A stretch of 64,000 nt of DNA from positions 3,782,001 through 3,846,000 of the forward strand of contig OZ241742.1 of the NCBI GenBank assembly GCA_965200955.1. Direction: 5' to 3'. The stretch is from Bin80 sp026708685 (GTDB lineage Bacteria > Bacteroidota > Rhodothermia > Rhodothermales > Bin80). Shown piece by piece: positions 18,313 to 28,179 of the stretch. Numbering within the stretch: position 1 is the first letter of the stretch; every line of letters begins with the position of its first letter. Both the position numbers and the translations under genes were made by a program. The notes under the pieces were generated by a model. The model saw only the letters and a list, made by a program, of their open reading frames with translations. It was not told the origin of the DNA and made no database searches.

Positions 18313-19148
18313 AAGAGGAAGACATCAATTATACCCGTGAGGCATTTCTTCATCGCTGGAATCTTTCGTTTCTAACGGTTGGACTGGGAGTCAGTGTTGG
18401 AGTAGGATTTTTTCCTGGTGGCGATGTGCTCTTTCCATCCCTTCTCACCGCCACAGCTGGTTTGGAGTTGTTGCTTCTTGGTTTTACTTCCCGTCATCCT
18501 AGATTCCGAAGATTGATCCGTGCCAAATATGCAGCGGCGGCAGCTAAACCACCCTCACAGCGTGAAATGTACCGGCAGCTCAGTCGCGTCAACCAACGCC
18601 GCTATATTCGCCTCCGGGACTTGGAAAAGGAATTACAGGCCAACTACCGTAAGTTTAGTTTTGCATCTCAGGGGATCTTGGAAAGCCATACAGCAAAGAT
18701 TGAGGGGCTGATGAATTCATGTTTAAAACTCATGTTTCAGCAGGAGCGATATGCTGCCTTTGGCCAACGCAGGAACGAACAGGAACTGGCGACCGCCATT
18801 GCTGCTGTTGAGGCAGATTTGAAGAATGCCTCTGAGCCGATACGCAATATTAAACTTCGTCGGCTGAAGGTTCTTGAACAGCGTCTGCAACGCTTCAAAC
18901 AAAGTCAGGAGCAACTTGAGATGATTGAGGCACAGGTGGCCACCATTGAGGATGTGGTCAAATATATCCATGAGCAATCGCTTACCCTGACCAACCCCGA
19001 AGAAATTACCTACCAACTTGATGTGCTCCTTTCTGAGGTAGAGGAAACCGAGGCATCTGTCTCTCAGATTGAGTCCATCTTCGTTCCTGAAGAAAGTGAA
19101 GACGACTGGAGTCCGTCCTCCTCGGTGCGGCCTCGTTCTAGAGTTTGA
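18309..19148 (+). CDS. Coiled-coil membrane protein, unknown function
   Basis: 279 residues. Two adjacent hydrophobic segments near the N-terminus (about 18-35, FLTVGLGVSVGVGFFPGG; 40-58, FPSLLTATAGLELLLLGF) probably form a hairpin in the inner membrane. A long cytoplasmic coiled coil runs to about 265 (RDLEKELQANYRKF, LKVLEQRLQRFKQSQEQLEM). The tail is acidic. It overlaps the preceding gene by ATGA and precedes the CBS/CorC gene by 15 bases. The layout suggests a membrane anchor for the PspA-like partners; I recognise no named family. Confidence 0.75.
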   Translation: MKEEDINYTREAFLHRWNLSFLTVGLGVSVGVGFFPGGDVLFPSLLTATAGLELLLLGFTSRHPRFRRLIRAKYAAAAAKPPSQREMYRQLSRVNQRRYIRLRDLEKELQANYRKFSFASQGILESHTAKIEGLMNSCLKLMFQQERYAAFGQRRNEQELATAIAAVEADLKNASEPIRNIKLRRLKVLEQRLQRFKQSQEQLEMIEAQVATIEDVVKYIHEQSLTLTNPEEITYQLDVLLSEVEETEASVSQIESIFVPEESEDDWSPSSSVRPRSRV

Positions 19149-19163
19149 TCGCCTGCTCTAAGC

Positions 19164-20417
19164 ATGGCTCTCATTGCTGTCATTGTTACCACCCTCCTGT
19201 TAAGTGCATTTTTCTCAGGCACTGAAATCGCCTTTGTGGCTGCGAACCGCTTGCGCGTTGAAGTGCGTGCACGCAATAGCGGATTCATCGGTCGAATGGT
19301 ACAATTCTTCTTAGAGTCCCCTTCAAGATTGTTGACGACAACACTGGTCGGCAATAATATTGCACTCGTGATTTTTTCCACGGTGATGGCCCTGGCTCTC
19401 ACTGAACCTCTCTCCCGATTGATTCAGGGAGAGAGTCCGCAGATGATTGTCCAGACTCTGATCGCAGCGATCATTGTGCTCTTGATTGGAGAGATTCTGC
19501 CCAAAACGATCATGCGGGAAACGGCCACCCGGGCAGTTTTTTTTCTCGCTCTTCCACTTGCATTGACCTATGCCCTCCTTCTTCCCCTAATTGCACTGGT
19601 CAGTTGGACATCAGAACTGCTTATCAAAACACTTGGTGGATCCTCCAACGGATATACCCGGTTCACCCGACGTGCTTTTGAGCAGATGATTGAAGAAAAT
19701 CTGAAGCGAGGATCTCTGGCACTGGATGACGAAGAAACCGAACTGCTCACCAATGTTTTTGAGCTTCATTCCAAAAGGGCGAAAGTATGCATGACTCCCA
19801 GAACAGAGATCGTAGCTATCTCTGAGGATACTTCACTAGAAGATTTTCGTCAGCTTTGTATCCAGAGCGGCTATTCTAAAATTCCCGTTTATCGGGACAA
19901 TATCGACACGATTGTTGGCATTGCCTTTGCCTACAACCTATTTGATGGCCCAACCACATTAGAAGATGTTGTCCAGCCAGCCCAATTTGTACCTGAATCG
20001 AAAACAGCTAAAAACCTATTGAGGCAGCTGCGCGAGACCCACCGGTCCATCGTCATAGTGGTGGATGAATACGGAGGAACCGCAGGCCTCATTACCAGAG
20101 AGGATCTTCTGGAGGAGTTGTTTGGAGATATTCAGGACGAATTTGACACCGAAAATGTAGTGATGAATGAATTCGTTCCCAGTACCTATATCATCAGTGG
20201 GAAAGCCGAGATTGATGAAATCAATGAGCGATTTGATTTATCCATCCCTACGGGTGATTTTGAAACGATCGCGGGATACATCATGGACCATAGCGGATCC
20301 ATCCCCTCCGTCAACGATCAAATCGTCATCGGAGAGTTTCAAATCGAGATCCTCAAGGCATCCCGCAATCGTATTGACCTGATCCGACTATCGTCGGTTG
20401 CAGATGAACCGCTATGA
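19164..20417 (+). CDS. CNNM/CorC-type membrane protein with CBS pair
   Basis: A 417-residue inner-membrane protein of the HlyC/CorC (DUF21-CBS) family, often linked to magnesium or cobalt export. The DUF21 membrane domain covers about 1-175 (SAFFSGTEIAFVAANRLRVE; IGEILPKTIMRE). The CBS pair covers about 200-320 (MTPRTEIVAIS; VDEYGGTAGLITREDLLEELFGDI), and the CorC_HlyC domain closes the protein. It is complete. The older name hemolysin is misleading. Position after pspA and two coiled-coil genes ties it to a membrane-homeostasis operon. Confidence 0.92.
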   Translation: MALIAVIVTTLLLSAFFSGTEIAFVAANRLRVEVRARNSGFIGRMVQFFLESPSRLLTTTLVGNNIALVIFSTVMALALTEPLSRLIQGESPQMIVQTLIAAIIVLLIGEILPKTIMRETATRAVFFLALPLALTYALLLPLIALVSWTSELLIKTLGGSSNGYTRFTRRAFEQMIEENLKRGSLALDDEETELLTNVFELHSKRAKVCMTPRTEIVAISEDTSLEDFRQLCIQSGYSKIPVYRDNIDTIVGIAFAYNLFDGPTTLEDVVQPAQFVPESKTAKNLLRQLRETHRSIVIVVDEYGGTAGLITREDLLEELFGDIQDEFDTENVVMNEFVPSTYIISGKAEIDEINERFDLSIPTGDFETIAGYIMDHSGSIPSVNDQIVIGEFQIEILKASRNRIDLIRLSSVADEPL

Positions 20418-20422
20418 AGTGG

Positions 20423-21409
20423 CTATCGCTCCTCAGCAACCTCTCCACCACCAATCGCAGTACGCATATCGGTATCGGCTTCAATGTTACGCAGATTATA
20501 GTAGTCCATGACTCCTAGTCGCCCATTCTTGAAGGCATCTGCCATGGCTTCAGGAACGAGTGCTTCGGCCTCCACAACCCGAGCACGGGCCTCTTGAACA
20601 CGGGCCACCATTTCCTGCTCCAGTGCAACCGCAGCCGCACGGCGCTCTTCGGCTTTGGCACGAGCAACCTGTAAATCTGCTTCCGCTTGATCCGTCTGTA
20701 ACTTTGCACCGATATTCTCGCCGACATCTACGTCAGCAATATCAATAGAGAGAATTTCGAAAGCAGTTCCTGAGTCCAATCCTTTTGCCAGAACCGTCTT
20801 AGAAATAATATCCGGGTTTTCAAGGACTGCGGCATGGGAATCAGACGACCCGATGGTAGAGACAATCCCCTCCCCGACCCGGGCGATGATTGTTTCTTCA
20901 CCAGCACCACCCACTAGACGTTCAATGTTTGCACGAACCGTGACTCGGGCGATTGCTCGTAACTGAATTCCATCCTTCGCGATGGCAGAGATCGGCGGGG
21001 TCTCAATGACTTTAGGATTCACTGACACCTGCACGGCCTCAAATACATCACGACCAGCTAGGTCAATGGCAGTCGCACGCTCAAAGGGCAAGTCTATGTC
21101 GGCCTTGTCGGCAGAGATCAAAGCGTTGATGACCTGCTGAACATTGCCACCAGCCAGAAAATGTGCTTCCAGCTTGGGGGTTTCGGCGGGAATTCCCGCT
21201 TTGTGGGCTGTGATCAGTGGTTTCACAATCCGTTCAGGTGGAACTCGACGGAGTCGCATTCCTACCAAGTCACGAAAGAGCTTGAGGCGCACGCCCGAAA
21301 AGATAGCAGTAATCCAGAGTCGTACTGGAACAAAGTACAACAATAGGATTACGCCAAAAAGAATGAGCAGAATCACAACGAAACTACCTAAGTTCAGTAA
21401 ATTTTCCAT
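20423..21409 (-). CDS. floA: Flotillin-like protein FloA
   Basis: A 328-residue flotillin-like protein that organises membrane microdomains and affects fluidity. I start at MENLLNLGSF because FloA proteins begin just before the membrane hairpin; an upstream in-frame extension is not protein-like. A hydrophobic N-terminal segment (9-35) leads into the SPFH-like region: LVGMRLRRVPPERIV, THKAGIP-like AHKAGIPAETPKLEAHFLAGG, ISAIAKDGIQLRAIARVTVRAN and GSSDSHAAVLENPD. An alanine/glutamate-rich coiled coil follows. It converges on the CorC operon and sits seven bases after moaC on the same strand. The nearby PspA cluster shares the membrane-stress theme. Confidence 0.95.
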   Translation of the reverse strand: MENLLNLGSFVVILLILFGVILLLYFVPVRLWITAIFSGVRLKLFRDLVGMRLRRVPPERIVKPLITAHKAGIPAETPKLEAHFLAGGNVQQVINALISADKADIDLPFERATAIDLAGRDVFEAVQVSVNPKVIETPPISAIAKDGIQLRAIARVTVRANIERLVGGAGEETIIARVGEGIVSTIGSSDSHAAVLENPDIISKTVLAKGLDSGTAFEILSIDIADVDVGENIGAKLQTDQAEADLQVARAKAEERRAAAVALEQEMVARVQEARARVVEAEALVPEAMADAFKNGRLGVMDYYNLRNIEADTDMRTAIGGGEVAEER

Positions 21410-21416
21410 GATGGTC

Positions 21417-21911
21417 TTATGATGATGATTGAGTATCGGACGCACAGTAACGACCGTGCTGTCCACCGTCTTTCGAGATGAGCCGAATGTCAGTGATACG
21501 AATTGCTTTGGAAATTGATTTACACATATCATAAATCGTAAGAGCGGCAACCGAAACAGCGGTGAGTGCTTCCATTTCCACTCCCGTACGATCACATGAA
21601 CAGACGGTGCACTGAATCTTGATGGAATATGTGTTCTCCATCAGTTGGAACGTAAGATCTACGGCATCCAGAGCAATGGAATGACATAAGGGAATCAGTC
21701 GAGCCGTCTCTTTGGCACCCATGATTCCAGCGAGTTGTGCAGTATGCAGAACATCCCCCTTCTTGACGCGATCCTCCACTAGGGCACGAAAAGCTTCTTC
21801 GCCCAGATGTACTACTCCTTCTGAAACCGCTTTACGTTCAGTTGGAGATTTCTGAGAAACATCCACCATATGGACTCCACCCTGATCACGAAGATGTGTT
21901 AACGTAGACAT
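21417..21911 (-). CDS. moaC: Cyclic pyranopterin monophosphate synthase
   Basis: Second step of molybdenum-cofactor synthesis: it converts the MoaA product 3',8-cH2GTP to cyclic pyranopterin monophosphate. 164 residues, full length. Signatures are HMVDVSQKSPTERKA (14-28), AGIMGAKETARLIPLCHSI and GVEMEALTAVSVAALTIYDM, which contains the active-site Glu and Asp of the family. No other moa gene is in the window. It lies just upstream of floA and is probably co-transcribed with it. Confidence 0.96.
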   Translation of the reverse strand: MSTLTHLRDQGGVHMVDVSQKSPTERKAVSEGVVHLGEEAFRALVEDRVKKGDVLHTAQLAGIMGAKETARLIPLCHSIALDAVDLTFQLMENTYSIKIQCTVCSCDRTGVEMEALTAVSVAALTIYDMCKSISKAIRITDIRLISKDGGQHGRYCASDTQSSS

Positions 21912-22330
21912 GACGATACGTCTAATGATCGTCTTTCACCAAAAACAGCCATCATCTGCAAGTTTTGTATAATGATTGCTCTTCTTGTACCAAGAATTGA
22001 GTATTTTGTCACACACATTCATCAGTGAAATTCCATTTGCTGAGCCCATCCACTTTTGACAGTGAACCATTGACCAGTTCCCTTTCGTTAGACTTGACAG
22101 CATCGTAATGGTCCGTCTGTGTCTATCGTATCTTTTTCATCTTGCTTGGATCATGTGAGATTTTGGTAGGTCCAAGGTGTACCAAAAGAAATGAGGCGAA
22201 AATGTTTCCACACTAATGCGGTCATTGGATTTCATGGGGGTTCATTCTGCTTTCTCGCACGTCGCTGTTCAAGATCAAAAGAACTCTCTCGGTTAAGGTT
22301 CAATCCTTTTCAGTTCAGCAGAGTGATCCA
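21912..22330. other. Intergenic gap between moaC and the TIM-barrel/membrane gene
   Basis: About 420 bases between two minus-strand genes. I see no coding frame, no strong hairpin and no Moco riboswitch-like structure upstream of moaC by eye. Confidence 0.35.
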
Positions 22331-23974
22331 TTAGGACTTTGTGGTAAGATTCCACCAGAATACAATATATTCCTTGGTAGAGGGAAGCCACAAAAGAAGA
22401 GCAATTCCGACCATGATCATCAATGGTAGAATGAATAGCCCTAGTGCCGTACCCTTGGCTAAACTACTGCGAGCCAATGATGCGAAATTCCGTGCACTCC
22501 GAAAACTACAGTAGACACTCAGTACAATCCCACTAAAAACCAGCACAGGGGCCATGATAACCGAATGATGCTCATGAAGGCTCGGTGAAACAAAGACTAG
22601 GGGAAGCATTAGTCCCAGAGGTGTGTTATTCATGGTATTAATGACGAAAAAGTGCTCCAGTGGGATGCGACTTCCAGGCTGTCGTGACCCCCAGGCACCC
22701 AATGTGGAAGAAACGAGGATCAACGAAAGGTAAACCGCAGTGACAATGAGGACCAACAAAGCGGGATTAGAGATCAGTAGATGGAATCTCTGAATGATCT
22801 CAGGACTCAAAAAAGCAACCACACCTTCTATCAAGCCAAGGTCCTGAGAGGATTCAATCAGAATCAGTGCAACAGCTGAAAGTAATACACCATGGGAGAT
22901 GGCAAACACAAAAGATGCCCCCCCTAAAAGAGCACTCTCCCGATAAATCGTTTCGCGGTGGGGATACTTGTTCAGGATATAATTCCACATCACCTCTGGA
23001 AATCGCTTGTACCACAAGTTGACGAAGAGAACCAGAAAAACCGTGATCAATCCAAGAATGAGTGGCCAAGGAGTACTCTCATCCTGCTGTGTTCCAAGAT
23101 GAAACGTGAAAACATGCCGTGTATTGGTGTAAATCCCTTTCAACACTTCATAAGAAGGCCGCTTCTGGTCGGACGGATCAATGAGACCCCACTGATACGG
23201 AGAAATGACAGAGTCCTGCCACTGATAAACAAATACGTTATCTAGTGTACTGTTCAATACATTGGGGAGATGATCTTCAAGATAACGTGCCTGAGATTCT
23301 GGGGAATTTGTCTCGTTCAAGCCAAAGGATTGAGGGTCAATTCTTTTTCCAAAACTGGCGAACCCCATGGGCGTGACGTGATTCCAGTCATTAATGATAC
23401 TCAGTGGAGAGGGGTTTCCACGGACATCAACCAAAACAAGATCTACATAAGAACTACATTGATCATCTGCAACGAAGGCAGATATATAGTAGAGCGTAAG
23501 TTCAGGAGCCCACTCCGATAATTCCTTGAAATACTCGCAGGAAAGCGGGTGACTCGTATCACTTTTTGCGGAAACTCCATATCGATGGGCCGAAGGATAG
23601 AGAATGTACATCCAACGGCCGCGATTGAGGAGCTGCTTAGCATACTCCAGTGTATCCAGCAGAGCCGTTGCTGGTAACAGTAGAATAGGCAGGTCCTGGA
23701 AAAGTTGAAGCCCTAAGGAATCTGCTGCGTGAACAATGGCCAGATCCTCCACAAGAGGAAGTCGGATTGCCTCTGTCCCAGTGTTATGAATTTTGACCAG
23801 ATCATCCACCGTAGGTGGATCGGGGGCATCCCATACGACACCTTTGAGGGGTGTCGATTGACCGTATCCTTCAACAATAAAGAAAAGGCTCAACAGCACA
23901 CACCAACAGGTTCGTGCGTTGATCGTTGGGCTAGTCAATAGCCCCCGTTCATTGCCCCGCGAGAAAAATTGCAT
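22331..23974 (-). CDS. Secreted glycoside-hydrolase-like domain fused to a polytopic membrane domain
   Basis: A 547-residue protein of unknown function. A signal peptide (about 20-40, ending EGYGQS) leads to a region of about 250 residues that reads like a TIM barrel of glycoside-hydrolase type (GVVWDAPDPPTVDDLVKI, EAIRLPL, NDWNHVTPMGFASFG, DNVFVYQWQDS). From about 305 the protein turns strongly hydrophobic, with about six membrane helices (PWPLILGLITVFLVLFVNLW; ALLGGASFVFAISHG; GLFILPLMIMVGIALLLW). The usual catalytic Glu pair cannot be assigned by eye. Its start overlaps the end of the M14 peptidase gene by 26 bases, and recJ lies upstream, so the three form one unit. It might bind or process a glycan at the membrane. 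Confidence 0.7.
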   Translation of the reverse strand: MQFFSRGNERGLLTSPTINARTCWCVLLSLFFIVEGYGQSTPLKGVVWDAPDPPTVDDLVKIHNTGTEAIRLPLVEDLAIVHAADSLGLQLFQDLPILLLPATALLDTLEYAKQLLNRGRWMYILYPSAHRYGVSAKSDTSHPLSCEYFKELSEWAPELTLYYISAFVADDQCSSYVDLVLVDVRGNPSPLSIINDWNHVTPMGFASFGKRIDPQSFGLNETNSPESQARYLEDHLPNVLNSTLDNVFVYQWQDSVISPYQWGLIDPSDQKRPSYEVLKGIYTNTRHVFTFHLGTQQDESTPWPLILGLITVFLVLFVNLWYKRFPEVMWNYILNKYPHRETIYRESALLGGASFVFAISHGVLLSAVALILIESSQDLGLIEGVVAFLSPEIIQRFHLLISNPALLVLIVTAVYLSLILVSSTLGAWGSRQPGSRIPLEHFFVINTMNNTPLGLMLPLVFVSPSLHEHHSVIMAPVLVFSGIVLSVYCSFRSARNFASLARSSLAKGTALGLFILPLMIMVGIALLLWLPSTKEYIVFWWNLTTKS

Positions 23975-26456
23975 TAGCGAGTAAAAGACGGCCCTGATAA
24001 TGGAAGCCCCGATAAATGGGGTTATCCATAAAATAAATCACCTCTCCCCGACCGATCGATTCCATTCCAATGATCAGAGATTCCATCAGTGGGGGCAGAG
24101 TTTTAGCCCCTGCAAATCCTGCAATGGGGCGTCCTTCCTTGAGCATTCCAATATTCCATCCGTCTTTGAGCGGACCAAACGCTTGAGATCCCACCTTCAA
24201 AGTAAAATAATAAGATGAATACCCGAAGGCAAGTGGATGAGTCGTGTCTAACTGAACCTGAAAAAAAGCACCCGGAATCTCTTTTGAAAGTGCATGCCGA
24301 TTCCGCTCAGAATACGGAATCATGTGGGCCTCCAGTGAATCAGTCGATTCCTCGTCATCAGACTTAAGGTTGATGCTGAACCCCTCGTCCTTGGCGAGAA
24401 AACTGACGGCCCGTTCCAGAGCAATCAACCGGCCTCCTTTTGTAATCCAATCCCTAAGGTCTTCCATCACTCTCTTCGTCAGTACATCCCGGTACTGCCC
24501 CGAAGGCAGAAGAATCACATCATATCGAGAAAGACGTAGATGGGCGATGTCATCGGTATGGATCAAAGTAACTGGATATTCCAGCTGCTCATCAAAGAAA
24601 TGCCATAGTTGGCCGAGTGCATTGGACGAAATGGATGGGCCAGCCAAAATGGCGATGCGTGGAGGTTGAATGTAGGTGACATCAGATGATCCAAAGTCAA
24701 CCCCTTCGGTGACAAGCGTGGTGGTCACACCATCAACCAGCTGATGGGAATCAAGGGCAGTCTGAATGATGAGAGAATCAAAGGACTCTCCCTGTTGAGC
24801 ACGGGTCATGATCAGAGAACCCTCGGTATAGGTTTGATCATGGATCTTAAATGGAACTTCAGCATAGCGGACGCGGATATCCGATTGCAGGAGTTGAGCC
24901 AGAAACTTGGCATCTTCAAAACTTTTCCACTCAGCAATATAGGCAACGGGGTTGGATGGATGGTCTGGTGTTTCCTTGACAGGTTTGTCTGTCCCCCAAT
25001 GAATGTCCTGATCTAATGCATAGGCCTCAACTCCATAGACATAAGGAAGTGCCCAAGCGGTAATATCATATGTCAAAGTATCTTCTAACACAGGTTGTGG
25101 TTCAAACAGAACAGCGGCAAGGACTCCTTTGGGTTGTGCGGCGGGAATGATCAGATCCCCTGATTCAATATTGACCCTCTGTTGCTGTCCACTTTGGTAG
25201 GAAAAACCAGATTCTGAAGATTGATCCAGAGCATATCCATACATGATTCCCTGCATATCCAAATGCTCAGAAAGAGTTCGAACCTGATCCTCCTGACCTC
25301 GATGTCGAACAACATACATTGCATGTTGCCCCGTAGGTCTTGCTGCTGAATCTATGAAGTATTGCATAAACTCACCAATAATACGCTGACGTGCTTTGAC
25401 GGCAACTTCTATGGTAGACAGAGTGGTCGTGTAATGATGTTCAATACGGTCACTCAGCGTCAACGTATCTCCTTCCTCGGTGATAATTCCCAGTCCAGCC
25501 TGACCAGAACCCGCCTGCTCGTAGGTCATTCCAATCGCCCCATTGAAGGTGGGCCATGTATCTCCATAGCCTGGGTAAAAGAGATCAAACACCTGTTGAG
25601 TGAAAAATAACCACCCCTGGGCATCAAAGTACTTGGCATGGTTCGTGCCTATCAGACCCTGAAGTTCGCGTTGCCAAGGTGTAATGTACGCATGGAATGG
25701 TGCGGCTGCTGGAGGAAAGAAATAAGGGCTGTTAACACTTTGCTCATGAAAATCGACATGAATATGAGGCATCCATCGATTGTAATGGACTAATCTCTGA
25801 CGCGTTTCGGCTTGCGTTCCCCATGCCCAGTCTCGATTGAGATCAAAATAGTAGTGATTGGTACGTCCCCCTGGCCAGGGTTCCGAGTGCTCACGAGCTT
25901 CTTCCAATACATTGGCATGGGAGCCACGCGTCTGGCGATAGAAGTGAACATAGCGTTCGCGTCCATCAGGGTTTAGGCATGGGTCAAGAATGACTATGGT
26001 GCTATCAAGCCAGTTTGCAATCTTCGGGGTTTCAGCGGAGGCTAAGGTGTGGAGAACTTTTAATGCTGTTTCGGTGCCCACAGACTCATTTCCGTGGACA
26101 TTGTAACTCAACCACACAATCACGGGAGCGTGCTCAGAAGGGCTACCATCCAGTAAACCAGCACGCTGTAGATTAGACATGCGGATTTCTTCAAGTCTGG
26201 AAAGGTTATCAACAGAAGAAACAATGAGGTACTGTAGTGAACGATCTTCATAGGAACGACCATATTCTACATGAATCACATTCTCCGACGTAGCGGCCAC
26301 ATGATGTATATAATCGTTTACGCGGTGGTAGGGAGTGAATTCTTGACCTAGCCGATAGCCAAGAAATTCAGACGGACTTTGAAGTTGTGCATTCGCTGTC
26401 AATGTCTGCAGAAAGAGGCATAACAGGCACAGCAAAAGTCTATTGATACTGTTCAT
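23949..26456 (-). CDS. Secreted M14-family zinc carboxypeptidase
   Basis: An exported metallopeptidase of 835 residues. I start at MNSINRLLLC because it gives a clean signal peptide ending at about 23 (TANAQ); a longer frame upstream lies inside recJ. The M14 domain covers about 40-370. Zn ligands His121 and Glu124 lie in YNVHGNESVG, and a third histidine is in HVDFHEQS. LDPCLNPDGRERYV and YYFDLNRDW carry substrate-binding residues. MTYEQAGSGQAG matches the region of the catalytic Glu. The long C-terminal part (about 400-835), with ILAGPSISSN and VILLPSGQYRD, resembles a glutamine-amidotransferase-like fold seen in large members. The start overlaps the recJ end by 17 bases. Confidence 0.9.
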   Translation of the reverse strand: MNSINRLLLCLLCLFLQTLTANAQLQSPSEFLGYRLGQEFTPYHRVNDYIHHVAATSENVIHVEYGRSYEDRSLQYLIVSSVDNLSRLEEIRMSNLQRAGLLDGSPSEHAPVIVWLSYNVHGNESVGTETALKVLHTLASAETPKIANWLDSTIVILDPCLNPDGRERYVHFYRQTRGSHANVLEEAREHSEPWPGGRTNHYYFDLNRDWAWGTQAETRQRLVHYNRWMPHIHVDFHEQSVNSPYFFPPAAAPFHAYITPWQRELQGLIGTNHAKYFDAQGWLFFTQQVFDLFYPGYGDTWPTFNGAIGMTYEQAGSGQAGLGIITEEGDTLTLSDRIEHHYTTTLSTIEVAVKARQRIIGEFMQYFIDSAARPTGQHAMYVVRHRGQEDQVRTLSEHLDMQGIMYGYALDQSSESGFSYQSGQQQRVNIESGDLIIPAAQPKGVLAAVLFEPQPVLEDTLTYDITAWALPYVYGVEAYALDQDIHWGTDKPVKETPDHPSNPVAYIAEWKSFEDAKFLAQLLQSDIRVRYAEVPFKIHDQTYTEGSLIMTRAQQGESFDSLIIQTALDSHQLVDGVTTTLVTEGVDFGSSDVTYIQPPRIAILAGPSISSNALGQLWHFFDEQLEYPVTLIHTDDIAHLRLSRYDVILLPSGQYRDVLTKRVMEDLRDWITKGGRLIALERAVSFLAKDEGFSINLKSDDEESTDSLEAHMIPYSERNRHALSKEIPGAFFQVQLDTTHPLAFGYSSYYFTLKVGSQAFGPLKDGWNIGMLKEGRPIAGFAGAKTLPPLMESLIIGMESIGRGEVIYFMDNPIYRGFHYQGRLLLANAIFLAGQ

Positions 26457-28179
26457 GCGGACGAAGTGCAGTAAAGCGAAGTTGAGTTGAGACGGTTCCA
26501 TTCCACCAATTTTCTTCAACATGACAGAGAATGTCAATTCTCGTGTGTTTCACACGAGCTTCCTCAGCCGTACGATGATGGTGCCCCATGCCAAAACCAA
26601 TGGCGACCATTTTTGTGGAGGATTCGGGATCCTGTACAGTCAATCGGAGGTGTCGCCCAGCGGTGAGCAATTGTACGGAGAGAGGATATAGGTTTTCAAT
26701 GAGAAACAGGGGTGCTTCATTCGCTTTGCCAAAGGGCTGACATCGGTCAAGGATCCGTTCAAACTTTCCCGAGATGTCTGTTAAGTGTACCTGAGCATCG
26801 TATTCCAGATTTGTTGAGACATTGCGGGCATGTGACTGTTTTTGAACCTCTACATCAAGTTGATCTCTAAACTGGGGGAGATCATCTTTTTTCAGGGTCA
26901 GCCCAGCGGCCTTGGCGTGCCCCCCGAACCGAATCAGTAGATCCTGACATGCGTTGAGAGCATTGAGGATGTGAATATCTCCCGATGTACGTACACTGCC
27001 AAAAACTTCCGATCCATCAGAGTTCGGGACATCCGTGAGAATGACGGCTGGAATCTGGAATTCCTCAACCATTCTTGCTGCTGCCATCCCCAGAATTCCT
27101 GGATGCCAGTCGGAGTGATAGAGTACAAGAGCGTTGGTCAGACGACCTGCAAGTTGTGTCCTTGCAAGCTTACTTGCAACGGGGACCAGTTTTGCTGTAT
27201 GTGACTTGCGCGACTGATTGAGTAGATCAAGGCGTTTGGCAAGGGGTTCCGCTTCGGATTTGGTTTGTGCCATAAGAAGATCCACGGCTTCACTTGCATG
27301 TGCGAGTCGTCCAGCAGCATTGAGACGGGGCCCAAGTTGCATGGCGATATCGGATGAACTCAATCGATGCTGATTGCATTTTGATATCGCCACTAGGCTT
27401 TTCAGCGCTGGATGAGTGGAAGAACGTAGTACTTTCAGCCCTTCCTGTGCTAAGATCCGATTTTCGCCAACTAGGGGCATAATGTCGCAAATTGTAGAGA
27501 TAGCCACCAGATCCAAATACTGATCTGCCAGTTCAGGAGGCTGCCCCAACTTCTCAAGGGTCACTTGAATCATCTTGTACGCTAGGGCACATGCAGAAAT
27601 ATCTTTGACAGGATACGAACAACGGGATTGATTGGGGTTGACATGAGCGTGACAAACAGGTTGTTTGTCATCATTTTGGTGATGGTCACAGATGATGAGA
27701 TCTATTCCTGCATCTCGTATGAGGTCCGCGGTTTCCTCATCATTGGTACCACAATCGACAACGATAATCAATGTGCAGTGATGCGATTGAGCGGTCTCTA
27801 CTGCACTTGCATGAAATCCATGATTCTCGTTTTGCCGGTGAGGAATATAGAATTCGGTATCCAGTTGATGAGACTGTAAAAATTTAAGAATCAATGCAGT
27901 GGAAGTAACGCCATCGGCATCAAAGTCGCCGTAAACCAGCACACGCTCCTTTGAAGTAATAGCATCAGCAATTCGCTGGCCTGCCAACTCTGTATCTGCC
28001 AATCCCTTCGGGTCATGGAGATTGTCCTTCGTTGAGCGAAAATAATTTCGGGCACTATCATAGTTATCAATCCCCCGAAGGACCAAGAAGCGGGCTAATG
28101 ACATCGGTAGCGAGTTCAACTCGCTACTGAGAGTAGCAACAATGGCTGCGTTTTGAAGTGGACGCTCTATCCATCCCAT
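26440..28179 (-). CDS. recJ: Single-stranded-DNA exonuclease RecJ
   Basis: A 5'-to-3' single-strand exonuclease for recombination and mismatch/base-excision repair. 579 residues, full length. The DHH phosphoesterase motifs are all present: VYGDFDADGVTS (motif I), VVDCGTND (motif II), ICDHHQ (motif III) and VAISTICDIMPL. The DHHA1 domain shows RFGGHAKAAGLTL, and an OB domain closes the protein. It heads the minus-strand unit that continues with the M14 peptidase. Confidence 0.97.
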   Translation of the reverse strand: MGWIERPLQNAAIVATLSSELNSLPMSLARFLVLRGIDNYDSARNYFRSTKDNLHDPKGLADTELAGQRIADAITSKERVLVYGDFDADGVTSTALILKFLQSHQLDTEFYIPHRQNENHGFHASAVETAQSHHCTLIIVVDCGTNDEETADLIRDAGIDLIICDHHQNDDKQPVCHAHVNPNQSRCSYPVKDISACALAYKMIQVTLEKLGQPPELADQYLDLVAISTICDIMPLVGENRILAQEGLKVLRSSTHPALKSLVAISKCNQHRLSSSDIAMQLGPRLNAAGRLAHASEAVDLLMAQTKSEAEPLAKRLDLLNQSRKSHTAKLVPVASKLARTQLAGRLTNALVLYHSDWHPGILGMAAARMVEEFQIPAVILTDVPNSDGSEVFGSVRTSGDIHILNALNACQDLLIRFGGHAKAAGLTLKKDDLPQFRDQLDVEVQKQSHARNVSTNLEYDAQVHLTDISGKFERILDRCQPFGKANEAPLFLIENLYPLSVQLLTAGRHLRLTVQDPESSTKMVAIGFGMGHHHRTAEEARVKHTRIDILCHVEENWWNGTVSTQLRFTALRPHEQYQ

